From Hydrogenophaga sp. IBVHS2 (GTDB lineage: Bacteria > Pseudomonadota > Gammaproteobacteria > Burkholderiales > Burkholderiaceae_C), in assembly GCF_002127215.1 (NCBI RefSeq), contig NZ_NFUT01000001.1, forward strand, positions 806,001 to 870,000: 64,000 nt of DNA. Reading direction: 5' to 3'. Positions 8,992 through 18,872 of this stretch are shown here, piece by piece. The position numbers and the translations under genes are program-made. Position 1 is the stretch's first letter, and each line of letters opens with the position of its first letter. Under the pieces are notes generated by a model, which made no database searches, was not told where the DNA came from, and was given only the letters and a program-made list of their open reading frames with translations.

Positions 8992-9131
8992 GCTTTGCGC
9001 CAAGTGGTGCAGAGAAATCGCAAACCAGCCCGACCAGGTGTCGGATCCTTCCGACAAAGCAACCCGCCAGGGTACGCCGTCGAAGGCCGATCGGGGCTGG
9101 ATTTTAGACACAACCTCTGGAAAGAAATCCC
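8992..9131 (+). promoter_or_regulatory. Structured 5' leader of rpsB, candidate S2 autoregulatory element
   Basis: Between the inferred start and rpsB there are two nested pairings. TGTCGGA (9039-9045) pairs with TCCGACA (9050-9056) around TCCT. CCAGCCC (9025-9031) pairs with GGGCTGG (9094-9100), enclosing the first hairpin. S2 represses its own rpsB-tsf mRNA through leader structures in other bacteria; a similar role here is inference. Confidence 0.45.
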
Positions 9132-9887
9132 ATGTCGATCTCCATGCGCGAAATGCTGGAAGCCGGTGTCCACTTTGGCCACCAGACCCGCTTCTGGAAC
9201 CCCAAGATGGCCCCGTACATCTTCGGCCATCGCAACAAGATTCATATCGTCAACCTCGAGAAGACACTGCCGCTGTTCGAGGAAGCCCAGAAATTCGTGC
9301 GCCAGCTCTCCGCCAACCGCGGCACCATCCTGATGGTGGGCACCAAGCGCACCTCGCGCGAGATCGTGGCAGCCGAAGCCCGCCGCGCCGGCGTGCCCTT
9401 CGTCGACCAGCGCTGGCTCGGCGGCATGCTGACCAACTTCAAGACGGTCAAGACCTCCATCAAGCGCCTCAAGGACATGCAGGCCCAGCAGGAAGCCGGC
9501 CTGGAGAGCATGACCAAGAAGGAGCAGCTGCTGTTCGCCCGCGAAATGGAAAAGCTGGAGAAGGACATCGGCGGCATCCAGGACATGACCGCGCTGCCCG
9601 ACGCCATCTTCGTGATCGACGTGGGCTTCCACAAGATCGCCGTGCTCGAGGCCCAGAAGCTGGGCATCCCGCTGGTGGGCGTGGTCGACACCAACCACTC
9701 GCCGGCCGGCATCGACTATGTGATCCCCGGCAACGACGACTCGGCCCGTGCCGTGGCCCTGTACGCCCGTGGCATCGCTGACGCCATCCTGGAAGGCCGC
9801 GCCAACGCCGTGACCGACGTGGCCAAGGCCGTGGCCGCCGAAGGCGCCGACGAGTTCGTGGAAGTCAAGGACGGCGCCGCCGCCTGA
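9132..9887 (+). CDS. rpsB: 30S ribosomal protein S2
   Basis: The product is 251 residues and full length. It carries the S2 signatures [19 protein letters not shown] near the start and [26 protein letters not shown] around residues 178-203. The coiled-coil middle ([20 protein letters not shown]) is also typical. S2 binds the head-body junction of the 30S subunit and is needed for S1 association. The gene is the first of the rpsB-tsf unit and has its own promoter and leader. Confidence 0.99.
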   Translation: MSISMREMLEAGVHFGHQTRFWNPKMAPYIFGHRNKIHIVNLEKTLPLFEEAQKFVRQLSANRGTILMVGTKRTSREIVAAEARRAGVPFVDQRWLGGMLTNFKTVKTSIKRLKDMQAQQEAGLESMTKKEQLLFAREMEKLEKDIGGIQDMTALPDAIFVIDVGFHKIAVLEAQKLGIPLVGVVDTNHSPAGIDYVIPGNDDSARAVALYARGIADAILEGRANAVTDVAKAVAAEGADEFVEVKDGAAA

Positions 9888-9908
9888 TTCCCGACCGCTT
9901 GGGCAGGA

Positions 9909-9930
9909 GGGGCTCGCGTAGCCCCTTTTT
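9909..9930 (+). terminator. Intrinsic terminator/attenuator between rpsB and tsf
   Basis: GGGGCT (9909-9914), a 5-nt loop and AGCCCC (9920-9925) are followed directly by TTTTT (9926-9930). Its position inside a ribosomal operon suggests partial termination, which would lower tsf relative to rpsB. A processing role is the alternative. Confidence 0.75.
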
Positions 9931-10006
9931 CACACCCTGCCGCCGGAGATCCGACGTATTTCAACCGCCTGCCCGGGTGTCCTGGCAGGCCACAGGAGAA
10001 AGCAAC

Positions 10007-10900
10007 ATGGCAATTACCGCAAGCATGGTCGCCGAACTGCGCGCCAAGACCGACGCCCCGATGATGGAGTGCAAGAAGGCCCTGACCGAGGCCGACGGCG
10101 ACATGGCCAAGGCCGAAGAGCTGCTGCGCGTCAAGCTGGGCACCAAGGCCGGCAAGGCCGCCAGCCGCGTGACCGCCGAAGGCGTGGTCGCATCGCACAT
10201 CGACGGCAGCACCGGCGCCCTGATCGAAGTCAACTGCGAAACCGACTTCGTCACCAAGAACGACAGCTTCCTGGCCCTGGCCGCTGCCGCTGCCCGCCTG
10301 ATCGCCGAACACAACCCGGCCGACATCGACGCCCTGGGCGCGCTGCCCTACAGCCAGGACGGCTTCGGCCCCACCCTGGAAGAAGTCCGCAAGGGCCTGA
10401 TCGGCAAGATCGGCGAGAACATGTCCTTCCGCCGCTTCAAGCGCTGGGCCAACGGTGGCCAGCTGGCCGGTTACCTGCACGGCACCCGCATCGGCGTCGT
10501 GGTCGAGTTCGACGGCGATGCCGTGGCCGCCAAGGATGTGGCCATGCATGTGGCCGCCATGAAGCCGGTGTCCCTGACCTCGGCCGATGTGCCCGCCGAC
10601 CTGATCGAGCGCGAGCGCTCGGTGGCTGCCGCCAAGGCCGCCGAATCGGGCAAGCCGGCCGACATCGTGGCCAAGATGGTCGAAGGCTCGGTGCAGAAGT
10701 ACCTCAAGGAAGTCTCGCTGACCGACCAGGTCTTCGTGAAGGCCGCCGACGGCAAGCAGACCGTCGGTGCCTACCTCAAGTCCGCCGGCACCAACGTCAA
10801 GGGCTTCACCCTGTACGTGGTGGGCGAGGGCATCGAGAAGAAGGTCGACGACTTCGCCGCCGAGGTCGCTGCCCAGGTGGCCGCTGCCAAAGGCGCCTGA
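10007..10900 (+). CDS. tsf: Elongation factor Ts
   Basis: The product is 297 residues from the ATG at 10007, preceded by ACAGGAGA. The EF-Ts signatures are present: [20 protein letters not shown] at residues 6-25 (N-terminal module) and the CETDFVTKN motif of the core near residue 80. EF-Ts is the guanine-nucleotide exchange factor that regenerates EF-Tu-GTP. Its length matches other betaproteobacterial EF-Ts proteins. It lies 119 bp after rpsB, behind an intrinsic terminator. Confidence 0.99.
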   Translation: MAITASMVAELRAKTDAPMMECKKALTEADGDMAKAEELLRVKLGTKAGKAASRVTAEGVVASHIDGSTGALIEVNCETDFVTKNDSFLALAAAAARLIAEHNPADIDALGALPYSQDGFGPTLEEVRKGLIGKIGENMSFRRFKRWANGGQLAGYLHGTRIGVVVEFDGDAVAAKDVAMHVAAMKPVSLTSADVPADLIERERSVAAAKAAESGKPADIVAKMVEGSVQKYLKEVSLTDQVFVKAADGKQTVGAYLKSAGTNVKGFTLYVVGEGIEKKVDDFAAEVAAQVAAAKGA

Positions 10901-10935
10901 CACCGGCCTGCCGGTTCACCGGCAAGCCAGTACAG

Positions 10936-10957
10936 CAACGGGCCGCAAGGCCCGTTG
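10936..10957. terminator. Hairpin between tsf and pyrH
   Basis: CAACGGGCC (10936-10944) and GGCCCGTTG (10949-10957) form a perfect 9-bp stem closed by a GCAA (GNRA) tetraloop. No U-run follows, so it is more likely a processing or stability structure, or an inefficient terminator, than a strong terminator. Confidence 0.5.
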
Positions 10958-11052
10958 TCACATCCGGCGGCGACTCGACGTCCGCCTGCTGGCCGCTACA
11001 CTTGGCGGCTGGTGTTTCCGTATTCCAAGAACCGCTCTGCTGAAGGTCATTC

Positions 11053-11763
11053 ATGCCCGCCTACAAACGGATCTTGCTGAAGCTGTCGGGGGAGGCCCTC
11101 ATGGGCGACGACGCTTTCGGCATCAACCGCGCCACCATCGTCCGCATGGTGGATGAGATCGCCGAAGTCACCCGCCTGGGCGTCCAGGTCGCCATCGTGA
11201 TCGGCGGTGGCAACATCTTCCGCGGCGTGGCGGGTGGTTCGGTCGGCATGGACCGGGCCACCGCCGACTACATGGGCATGCTCGCCACCGTGATGAACTC
11301 GCTGGCGCTGGCCGACACGATGGAGAAGGCGGGTCTGGTGGCCCGCGTCATGTCGGCCATCGCCATCGAGCAGGTGGTCGAGCCGTATGTGCGTCCCAAG
11401 GCGCTGCAGTACCTTGAAGAAGGCAAGGTGGTGGTGTTTGCCGCCGGTACCGGCAACCCCTTCTTCACCACCGACACCGCCGCCGCGCTGCGTGGCGCCG
11501 AGATCGGCGCCGAGGTGGTGCTCAAGGCCACCAAGGTGGACGGGGTCTACACCGCCGATCCCAACAAGGACAAGACCGCCACCCGCTACACCTCCATCAG
11601 CTTCGACGAGGCCATGGCGCGCAACCTGCAGGTCATGGATGCCACGGCGTTCGCGCTGTGCCGCGATCAGAAGCTGCCCGTCAAGGTGTTCTCCATCTTC
11701 AAGCCGGGCGCGCTGCGTGCCGTGGTCATGGGGGCCGACGAAGGCACCCTGGTCCATGTCTGA
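11053..11763 (+). CDS. pyrH: Uridylate kinase
   Basis: The product is 236 residues, starting [20 protein letters not shown]. This contains the amino-acid-kinase phosphate-binding motif [18 protein letters not shown] and [19 protein letters not shown] (the UMP/ATP-site loop) follow. PyrH phosphorylates UMP to UDP; bacterial forms are hexamers activated by GTP and inhibited by UTP. The gene sits between tsf and frr, the usual order, and an AAGG ribosome-binding site precedes the ATG. Confidence 0.99.
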   Translation: MPAYKRILLKLSGEALMGDDAFGINRATIVRMVDEIAEVTRLGVQVAIVIGGGNIFRGVAGGSVGMDRATADYMGMLATVMNSLALADTMEKAGLVARVMSAIAIEQVVEPYVRPKALQYLEEGKVVVFAAGTGNPFFTTDTAAALRGAEIGAEVVLKATKVDGVYTADPNKDKTATRYTSISFDEAMARNLQVMDATAFALCRDQKLPVKVFSIFKPGALRAVVMGADEGTLVHV

Positions 11764-11799
11764 GCCCGTACCGTTCACTGCCATTCCTCCGGAGATTCC

Positions 11800-12360
11800 A
11801 TGACCATTGCCGACATCCGCAAGAACGCCGAGCACAAGATGCAGCAGTCCATCGAGGCGTTCAAGAACAGCCTGACGAAGGTCCGTACCGGGCGCGCCAA
11901 CCCGCAGCTGCTCGATACGGTGCATGTGGACTACTACGGCTCCATGCTGCCGCTGTCCCAGGTGGCCAACCTGTCGCTGCTGGACGCCCGCACCATCGGT
12001 GTGGCCCCGTGGGAAAAGGGCATGGGTGCCAAGATCGAGAAGGCCATCCGCGAGTCCGACCTCGGCCTGAACCCGGCCACCCAGGGCGACCTGATCCGTG
12101 TTCCCATGCCGCCCATGACCGAAGAGCGCCGCCGCGAGCTCACCAAGGTGGTCAAAGGGGAGGGCGAGGCCGCCAAGATCGCCATCCGCAACCTGCGCCG
12201 CGATGCCAACGAGGCGGTGAAGAAGCTGGTGAAGGACAAGCTGGCCTCCGAGGACGATGACCGCCGTGCCCAGGAAGACATCCAGAAGCTGACCGACCGC
12301 ATGATTGCCGAGGTGGACAAGCTGGTGGCTTCCAAGGAACAGGACATCATGGCCGTCTGA
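11800..12360 (+). CDS. frr: Ribosome recycling factor
   Basis: The product is 186 residues. The three-helix bundle domain contains [13 protein letters not shown], and the small beta domain contains [43 protein letters not shown] is the most conserved RRF segment and is present. With EF-G, RRF splits post-termination 70S ribosomes. CCGGAG lies 8 bp before the ATG. Confidence 0.99.
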   Translation: MTIADIRKNAEHKMQQSIEAFKNSLTKVRTGRANPQLLDTVHVDYYGSMLPLSQVANLSLLDARTIGVAPWEKGMGAKIEKAIRESDLGLNPATQGDLIRVPMPPMTEERRRELTKVVKGEGEAAKIAIRNLRRDANEAVKKLVKDKLASEDDDRRAQEDIQKLTDRMIAEVDKLVASKEQDIMAV

Positions 12361-12372
12361 CGGCCCCGCGTC

Positions 12373-13125
12373 ATGCACACCTCCGCCTCAGACCGCGTAC
12401 CGGCCCATGTGGCCATCGTCATGGATGGCAACGGTCGCTGGGCACGCCGGCGCTGGTTGCCCCGTGTGGCCGGTCACAAGCAAGGCGTCGAGGCCCTGCG
12501 GCAGGTGGTCCGGGCCTGCCTGGAGCGGCACATTCCGGTGCTCACCGTGTTCGCGTTCTCGTCCGAGAACTGGAGCCGCCCCGCCGATGAGGTGTCCGGC
12601 CTGATGGAGCTGCTGTCGCTGGCGCTGCAGCGCGAGGTGCCCAGCCTTCTGGACAACGGCGTGCGGCTGCATTTCCCGGGTGACCGCGCAGGCCTGTCGG
12701 CTCGCGTCGTGCAAGGGCTGGAAGCCGCCGAAGAGCGAACGGCCCACAACCAGCGTCTGGTGCTCAATGTCTGCTTCAACTACGGGGGCCGCTGGGACAT
12801 CGTGCAGGCCGCCCGCCAGCTCGCCGAGCGTGGCGTCGAGATCACCGAAGACAGCCTGTCTTCGGCCATGGCCCTGTCGCACGTGCCTGACCCTGACCTG
12901 CTGATCCGCACCGGCGGCGAGACCCGCATCAGCAACTTCCTGCTCTGGCAATCGGCCTACACCGAGTTCGTCTTCACCGACACCTTGTGGCCCGACTTCG
13001 ATGCCGCCGCACTGGACCGTGCGCTGGCCGAGTTCGCACAGCGCGAGCGCCGCTTCGGAAAGACCTCAGAGCAGCTGACGGACGCCCCCGCGTCCGCCGT
13101 GGCCGACACCCGCCTCCATGCTTAA
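12373..13125 (+). CDS. uppS: Di-trans,poly-cis-decaprenylcistransferase (undecaprenyl diphosphate synthase)
   Basis: The product is 250 residues. The catalytic P-loop motif is VAIVMDGNGRWARRR near residue 16, followed by FAFSSENWSRP and the C-terminal RTGGETRISNFLLWQSAYTE with FTDTLWPDF. The enzyme condenses isopentenyl diphosphate with farnesyl diphosphate to make undecaprenyl diphosphate, the lipid carrier for peptidoglycan and O-antigen. It starts 12 bp after frr and overlaps cdsA by 8 bp, so the two are probably translationally coupled. Confidence 0.98.
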   Translation: MHTSASDRVPAHVAIVMDGNGRWARRRWLPRVAGHKQGVEALRQVVRACLERHIPVLTVFAFSSENWSRPADEVSGLMELLSLALQREVPSLLDNGVRLHFPGDRAGLSARVVQGLEAAEERTAHNQRLVLNVCFNYGGRWDIVQAARQLAERGVEITEDSLSSAMALSHVPDPDLLIRTGGETRISNFLLWQSAYTEFVFTDTLWPDFDAAALDRALAEFAQRERRFGKTSEQLTDAPASAVADTRLHA

Positions 13126-13951
13126 ACAGCGCGTCATCACGGCGGTGGTCCTGCTGGCCATCCTGCTTCCCGCGCTGTTCCATGCCTCCATCGTTCCCTT
13201 CGCGGCCTTCACGCTGCTGCTGATCGTTGCAGCCGGCTGGGAATGGGCGCGCCTGAACGGCTGCGGCCCGCTGGTCTCCCGCCTGCTGGGACTCGGACTG
13301 GGCGCAGGCCTGCTGGCGCTCTGGATGGCGGGAGGCCTGGCACTGGACTGGCGCCTGCTTTGGCTGCTGGTCGGTGGCCTGTGGCTGCTGCTGGCGGCTG
13401 TCATGCTCTGGCGCGGTGTGGCCGGGTGGGCACGCTGGCCGGCACCGTTGCGTCTCTGGCTGGGCCTGTTCCTGCTGGCATCGGCCTGGCTGGCACTGGT
13501 GCAGGCGCGCCAGCAGAGCCTGAGCTTCCTGCTGTCGGTGCTGCTGCTGGTCTGGGTGGCCGACATCGCCGCCTACGCCGGTGGTAAGACGCTGGGTCGG
13601 CGCAAGCTGGCGCCGAACATCAGCCCCGGCAAGAGCTGGGAGGGTGCCATCAGCGGCCTGCTGGGCGTGCTGCTGCTGGCCGGTGGCTGGATGGTCGCCG
13701 ATGCCTCCGGCTGGGGCGACGGACACAGCCTGTACGCCAGGCTGGCCGCCCATGGCTGGCTGGTGGCCCTGCCGGCCCTGCTGGGCCTGACCGCCATGAG
13801 CGTGGCCGGCGATCTGGTGGAGTCGCTGGTCAAGCGGTCGGCCGGCGTCAAGGATTCCAGCCAGCTGCTGCCCGGTCATGGCGGGGTGCTGGACCGGGTC
13901 GATGCCCTGGTGCCGGTGCTGCCGCTGGCCATGATGCTCTCCACCTTCTGA
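13118..13951 (+). CDS. cdsA: Phosphatidate cytidylyltransferase
   Basis: The product is 277 residues with about seven hydrophobic segments. The C-terminal CDP-alcohol signature is complete (KRSAGVKDSSQLLPGHGGVLDR, reading into D-x-L; residues about 238-265). CdsA converts phosphatidic acid and CTP to CDP-diacylglycerol for phospholipid synthesis in the inner membrane. The first segment (ITAVVLLAILLPALF) serves as membrane anchor. The gene overlaps uppS by 8 bp. Confidence 0.97.
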   Translation: MLKQRVITAVVLLAILLPALFHASIVPFAAFTLLLIVAAGWEWARLNGCGPLVSRLLGLGLGAGLLALWMAGGLALDWRLLWLLVGGLWLLLAAVMLWRGVAGWARWPAPLRLWLGLFLLASAWLALVQARQQSLSFLLSVLLLVWVADIAAYAGGKTLGRRKLAPNISPGKSWEGAISGLLGVLLLAGGWMVADASGWGDGHSLYARLAAHGWLVALPALLGLTAMSVAGDLVESLVKRSAGVKDSSQLLPGHGGVLDRVDALVPVLPLAMMLSTF

Positions 13952-13965
13952 TCCTTCTTCATCGC

Positions 13966-15147
13966 ATGCAGACCCTCACCGTCCTGGGCTCCACCGGCTC
14001 CATCGGCACCAGCACCCTGGATGTGGTGGCCCGTCACCCCGATCGCTACCGAGTGCATGCACTGACCGCCTCGACGCAGGTGGACCTCATGCTGGCCCAG
14101 TGCCGGCAGTTCCGTCCGGCCGTGGCCGTGATGGCGGGAGACGTGCAGGCCGCGGCGCTGCGCGAGCGCTGCCGCGCCGAAGGTCTGCCGGTCGAGGTGC
14201 GGTCGGGCCAGGATGCGCTGTGCGAGGTCAGCGCCGATCCGGCGGTCGACATGGTCATGGCCGCCATCGTCGGTGCGGCGGGGCTGGCGCCGGCGCTTGC
14301 CGCAGCCCGGGCGGGCAAGAAGCTGCTGCTGGCCAACAAGGAGGCGCTGGTGGTGGGCGCCGACCTGTTCATGCAGGCGGTGCGCGAGGGGGGTGCCACC
14401 CTGCTGCCGATCGACAGCGAGCACTCGGCCATCTTCCAGTCGCTTCCCGAAGATCCGACCACCTGGGACCGCCGCGTCGACCGCATCGTGCTCACCGCCT
14501 CGGGGGGGCCCTTCCGCACCCGCGACCCCGCCACGCTGGCCGACGTCACGCCCGATCAGGCCTGCGCCCATCCCAACTGGGTCATGGGGCGCAAGATCTC
14601 GGTGGATTCGGCCACGATGATGAACAAGGCCCTGGAGGTGATCGAGGCACGCTACCTCTTCGGTCTGCCGCCCGAGCGCATCGAGGTGGTGATCCACCCG
14701 CAGAGCGTGGTGCATTCCATGGTGCAGTACCGCGACCACTCCATCGTGGCCCAGTTGGGCACGCCGGACATGCGGGTTCCGATTGCGTATGGCCTGTCGT
14801 GGCCGGAGCGCATCGAATCGGGCGCGCTGCCGCTGGATTTCTCGAAGCTGGCCTCGCTGACCTTCGAAAAACCCGACGCAGCGCGGTTTCCGGGGCTGCC
14901 GCTGGCCTGGGAGGCCCTGGCGGGGCCCACCGGCACCACGGCCGTGCTGAATGCGGCCAACGAGGTGGCGGTGGCGGCGTTTCTCGAGGGCCGTCTGCGG
15001 TTCGACCGCATCCATGCGGTCAACCATGCAACTTTGAGCAGCCTGGTTCCCTCCAACCCCGGCAGCGTGGATGACCTGATGGCCATCGACGCCCAGGCCC
15101 GGTCGATGGCCCAGTCGCACGTCGGGCGTTTCGCTTCCATCACCTGA
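13966..15147 (+). CDS. dxr: 1-deoxy-D-xylulose 5-phosphate reductoisomerase
   Basis: The product is 393 residues. The NADPH-binding start is QTLTVLGSTGSIGTSTLDVV. LLANKEALVVG and LLPIDSEHSAIFQ (metal and substrate ligands) are present, with NWVMGRKISVDSATMMNKAL downstream. This is the committed step of the MEP isoprenoid pathway. Together with the ispG start at the far end of the window it shows the organism uses MEP rather than mevalonate. It starts 14 bp after cdsA. Confidence 0.99.
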   Translation: MQTLTVLGSTGSIGTSTLDVVARHPDRYRVHALTASTQVDLMLAQCRQFRPAVAVMAGDVQAAALRERCRAEGLPVEVRSGQDALCEVSADPAVDMVMAAIVGAAGLAPALAAARAGKKLLLANKEALVVGADLFMQAVREGGATLLPIDSEHSAIFQSLPEDPTTWDRRVDRIVLTASGGPFRTRDPATLADVTPDQACAHPNWVMGRKISVDSATMMNKALEVIEARYLFGLPPERIEVVIHPQSVVHSMVQYRDHSIVAQLGTPDMRVPIAYGLSWPERIESGALPLDFSKLASLTFEKPDAARFPGLPLAWEALAGPTGTTAVLNAANEVAVAAFLEGRLRFDRIHAVNHATLSSLVPSNPGSVDDLMAIDAQARSMAQSHVGRFASIT

Positions 15148-15157
15148 GCACCTCACC

Positions 15158-16522
15158 ATGCTGACCGTCGTTGCCTTCATCGCTGCCCTGGGCCTGCTGA
15201 TTGCGGTGCACGAATATGGTCATTACCGGGTGGCCGTGGCCTGTGGCGTGAAGGTCCTGCGCTTTTCGGTCGGGTTCGGCAGGCCGCTGTTCACCTGGCG
15301 CAGGGCCGGCAGCCCCACCGAGTACGTGATCGGCGCCTTGCCCCTGGGTGGGTATGTGCGCATGCTGGACGAGCGCGAAGGCCCGGTCGATCCGGCCGAG
15401 CGCCACCTGGCCTTCAACACCCAGTCCCTGAGGAAGCGGGCCGCGATCGTGGCCGCCGGACCGGCCGCCAACCTGCTGCTGGCCGTGCTCCTCTATGCGG
15501 TGGTGAACTGGGCGGGGGTGCAGGAGCCGCAGCCGGTGCTCTCGGGTCCGGTGGCCGGCTCGCTGGCCGAAAAGGCCGGACTCCGGGGCGGCGAGCGGGT
15601 GGTGCGCGCCGCCTTTGCGGAAGATGAAGCCACGGCCGTGCGGTCCTTCGAGGACCTGCGCTGGCGGCTGACCCAGGGCGCGCTCGACGGCCGCGACATC
15701 ACCCTCTGGGTAGGGCAGGACGCCGAGGATGCGGGCCGTCCGGTGCTGCTGCCCCTCTCCGGTCTGGAGGTGCGCGAGGCCGACGCCTCGCTGTTCCAGC
15801 GCATCGGCATCACCGCGCCCTACAGCCCGCCCGAGGTGGGGGAGATCATGGATGGCGGTGCAGCCCAGGCGGCAGGCCTGAGGGCAGGTGACCGGGTGCA
15901 GGCGGTGGATGGCGTGTCGGTCCGGGATGGCCAGCACCTGCGCTCGCTCATCCGCAGTGCGGTGGGGCCGGCGGGGGAAGCCCGCGCCCAGCAGTGGCGT
16001 CTGGAGCGGCAGGGCCAGGTGCTGGACATCGAGGTCCGGCCCACGCCGGAGCAGCGCGACGGTGCCTGGGTGGGGCGCATCGGGGCCTATGTCGGCGGGC
16101 TGCCTGCCATGACCACGGTGGAGCACGGACCGATCGAGGGACTGTGGCTGGGGGCCGTCAAGACCGCCGAAGTCTCGTGGCTCACGCTCAAGATGATGGG
16201 CCGCATGCTGATCGGCGAGGCGTCACTCAGCAACCTCAGCGGCCCTCTGACGATTGCCGACTACGCCGGCAAGTCGGCGAGCCTGGGGCTCACGCCCTAC
16301 ATCCTGTTCCTCGCCCTCATCAGCGTGAGCCTGGGGGTGCTGAACCTGCTGCCGCTGCCGGTCCTCGATGGGGGGCACCTGATGTATTATCTTTGGGAGG
16401 GTGTGACGGGGCGTCGCATCTCCGACGTCTGGATGGATCGCCTGCAGCGGGGCGGTGTCATGGTTCTCATGGCGCTCATGTCCATCGCCTTGTTCAACGA
16501 TGTGGCCCGCCTCGCAGGCTGA
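15158..16522 (+). CDS. rseP: Site-2 intramembrane metalloprotease RseP
   Basis: The product is 454 residues. The zinc site HEYGH is in the first membrane helix (residues 18-22) and the second metal motif is NLLPLPVLDGGHL near the C-terminus. Two PDZ-like regions lie between, the second around GAAQAAGLRAGDRVQAVDGV. RseP cleaves the membrane anti-sigma factor RseA within the bilayer to release sigma-E and also clears signal-peptide remnants. It sits directly upstream of bamA, whose expression sigma-E commonly controls. Confidence 0.97.
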   Translation: MLTVVAFIAALGLLIAVHEYGHYRVAVACGVKVLRFSVGFGRPLFTWRRAGSPTEYVIGALPLGGYVRMLDEREGPVDPAERHLAFNTQSLRKRAAIVAAGPAANLLLAVLLYAVVNWAGVQEPQPVLSGPVAGSLAEKAGLRGGERVVRAAFAEDEATAVRSFEDLRWRLTQGALDGRDITLWVGQDAEDAGRPVLLPLSGLEVREADASLFQRIGITAPYSPPEVGEIMDGGAAQAAGLRAGDRVQAVDGVSVRDGQHLRSLIRSAVGPAGEARAQQWRLERQGQVLDIEVRPTPEQRDGAWVGRIGAYVGGLPAMTTVEHGPIEGLWLGAVKTAEVSWLTLKMMGRMLIGEASLSNLSGPLTIADYAGKSASLGLTPYILFLALISVSLGVLNLLPLPVLDGGHLMYYLWEGVTGRRISDVWMDRLQRGGVMVLMALMSIALFNDVARLAG

Positions 16523-16535
16523 ACGCTTCCTTCTC

Positions 16536-18872
16536 ATGAAATTCAAGAAAACCGGTTTTCGCGGCCTCACGCTCACCGTGCTCGCGTCAACCCTGATGGC
16601 GGCCTTGCCCGCCTGGGCGGTCGATCCCTTCACCGTGCGCGACATCCGTGTGGAAGGTCTGCAGCGGGTCGAGCCCGGCACCATCTTCGCGTCGTTGCCG
16701 TTCCGCATCGGCGATCAGTACAACGACGACAAGGGCTCGAGCGCCATCCGCTCGCTGTTTGGCCTGGGCCTGTTCAGCGACGTGCGCATCCAGGTCGACG
16801 GCGACGTGCTCACCGTGATCGTGGAAGAGCGTCCCACGGTGGCCGACGTGAGCTTTTCGGGCATCAAGGAATTCGACGCCGAGACCCTGCGCAAGTCGCT
16901 GCGCGACATCGGCCTGGCCGAAGGCCGGCCGTTCGACAAGGCGCTGGCCGACCGCGCCGAGCAGGAGCTCAAGCGCCAGTACATCACCCGCAGCATGTAT
17001 GCCGCGCAGGTGGTGACCACCGTCACGCCGACCGAGCGCAACCGCATCAACCTGAACTTCAGCGTGGTCGAGGGCGACATCGCCCGCATCACCGACATCC
17101 GCATCGTCGGCAACCGCGCGTTCTCCGAGTCCACGCTGCGTGACCTGTTCGACCTGAACACGGGCAACTGGCTGAGCTGGTACACCAAGTCCGACCGCTA
17201 TTCGCGCGCCAAGCTCAACGCCGACATCGAGACCCTGCGCTCCTACTACCTCACCCGCGGCTTCCTGGAGTTCCGCATCGACTCCACCCAGGTGGCCATC
17301 ACCCCGGGCAAGGACGAGATGTCCATCACCCTCAACATCACCGAGGGTGACCGTTACGTGGTCTCGTCGGTGGCGCTGGAGGGCGAGTACCTGGGCCGCG
17401 AAAACGAGTTCAAGAGCCTGGTCACCCTCAAACCCGGCGAGGCCTACAACGTGGAGGACCTGACCGCCACCACCAAGGCCTTCACCGAGTACTTCGGTGC
17501 CTTCGGCTATGCCTTTGCCCAGGTCGAAGCCACGCCGGACATCGACCGTGCGAACAAGCGCGTGGCCTTCGTGATCCGCGCCCAGCCCTCGCGCCGGGTG
17601 TACGTGCGCCGCATCAACGTGGAAGGCAACAACCGCACCCGCGACGAAGTGATCCGCCGCGAGTTCCGCCAGTTCGAATCGGCCTGGTACGACAGCGACC
17701 GCATCCGCCTCTCGCGCGACCGGGTGGACCGCCTGGGGTTCTTCACCAACGTCTCGATCGACACCCAGGCCGTGCCGGGCTCCCCCGACCAGGTGGATCT
17801 GACGGTGGCCGTGGCCGAAAAGCCCACCGGCAACCTGACGCTGGGCGCTGGTTATGGCCAGGCCGAGGGCCTGTCGCTGGTGGCCGGCATCCGGCAGGAA
17901 AACGTGTTCGGCTCCGGCAACTACCTGGGTATCGATGTCAACACCAGCAAGTTCAACCGCCAGGTGGTGCTGAGCACGACCGATCCGTACTTCACGCCCG
18001 ACGGCGTGTCGCGCAGCTTCGATGCCTACTACCGCACCACGCGACCGTACGGCACGCAGACCCAGGACCTGGGCGACTACCGCCTGATCACCAAGGGCCT
18101 GAGCACGCGATTCGGCGTGCCGTTCACCGAACAGGACACGGTGTTCTTTGGCGTGGGGGTGGAGCAGACCACCATCGAGGACGGCACGTTCCTGCCCGAC
18201 GCCTATGCCGACTACCGCAACCAGTTCGGCGCCACCAGCAACACGCTGCCCCTGACGGTGGGCTGGGCGCGGGATTCCCGCGACAGCGCGCTGGTGCCGA
18301 CCACCGGTCGCTACCAGCGCTTCAACACCGAGGTGGCCGTGGCGGGTGATGCGCGGTACTTCAAGGCCAACTACCAGTTCCAGCAGTACATCCCGCTGAC
18401 CAAGAAGTACACCCTGGCGTTCAACACCGAGCTGGGCTACGGCAAGGGCTTCGGCGGCAAGCCCTATCCGATCTTCAAGAACTTCTTCGGCGGCGGCCTG
18501 GGTTCGGTGCGGGGTTTCGAGCAGGGCACGCTGGGCCCGTTGTCGACTGTGCGAAATACCAATCCGGTGCAGCAGATCAATATCGGCGGCAACCAGAACT
18601 TTGCCTTCAATGCCGAGTTCATCACCCCGTTCCCGGGCGCCGGCAACGACCGCACCTTGCGCATGTTCGGATTCTTCGACGTGGGTAACGTGGCCAACTC
18701 CGAGGTGGCCGGCTCGCCTGGGCTGTTCTCGGACCTGCGCGCCTCGGTCGGCATCGGCCTGAGCTGGATCTCGCCGGTGGGGCCGCTGCGCTTTGCGATC
18801 GCCACCCCGATCCGCAAGCAGCCGCAGGATAAAATCCAGCGTTTCCAATTCCAGATCGGAACCTCGTTTTGA
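16536..18872 (+). CDS. bamA: Outer-membrane protein assembly factor BamA
   Basis: The product is 778 residues from the ATG at 16536 (MKFKKTGFRGLTLTVLASTL...), giving a cleavable signal peptide ending near PAWAVD. Five POTRA domains follow (first at FTVRDIRVEGLQRVEPGTIF), then the 16-stranded Omp85 barrel. The conserved barrel motif GGLGSVRGFEQGTLGP is present, and the protein ends in a terminal aromatic (FQFQIGTSF) typical of outer-membrane beta signals. BamA folds and inserts outer-membrane proteins; its partner BamD is encoded at 56.7-57.5 kb. An open frame extends upstream into rseP but lacks a signal peptide. Confidence 0.98.
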   Translation: MKFKKTGFRGLTLTVLASTLMAALPAWAVDPFTVRDIRVEGLQRVEPGTIFASLPFRIGDQYNDDKGSSAIRSLFGLGLFSDVRIQVDGDVLTVIVEERPTVADVSFSGIKEFDAETLRKSLRDIGLAEGRPFDKALADRAEQELKRQYITRSMYAAQVVTTVTPTERNRINLNFSVVEGDIARITDIRIVGNRAFSESTLRDLFDLNTGNWLSWYTKSDRYSRAKLNADIETLRSYYLTRGFLEFRIDSTQVAITPGKDEMSITLNITEGDRYVVSSVALEGEYLGRENEFKSLVTLKPGEAYNVEDLTATTKAFTEYFGAFGYAFAQVEATPDIDRANKRVAFVIRAQPSRRVYVRRINVEGNNRTRDEVIRREFRQFESAWYDSDRIRLSRDRVDRLGFFTNVSIDTQAVPGSPDQVDLTVAVAEKPTGNLTLGAGYGQAEGLSLVAGIRQENVFGSGNYLGIDVNTSKFNRQVVLSTTDPYFTPDGVSRSFDAYYRTTRPYGTQTQDLGDYRLITKGLSTRFGVPFTEQDTVFFGVGVEQTTIEDGTFLPDAYADYRNQFGATSNTLPLTVGWARDSRDSALVPTTGRYQRFNTEVAVAGDARYFKANYQFQQYIPLTKKYTLAFNTELGYGKGFGGKPYPIFKNFFGGGLGSVRGFEQGTLGPLSTVRNTNPVQQINIGGNQNFAFNAEFITPFPGAGNDRTLRMFGFFDVGNVANSEVAGSPGLFSDLRASVGIGLSWISPVGPLRFAIATPIRKQPQDKIQRFQFQIGTSF

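Noticed and set aside
8896-9111. A longer N-terminus for the DadA-like protein
   Set aside because: The ATG at 8895 has AGGAGGG upstream and starts directly at the FAD-binding strand; the extension overlaps the rpsB promoter and leader.
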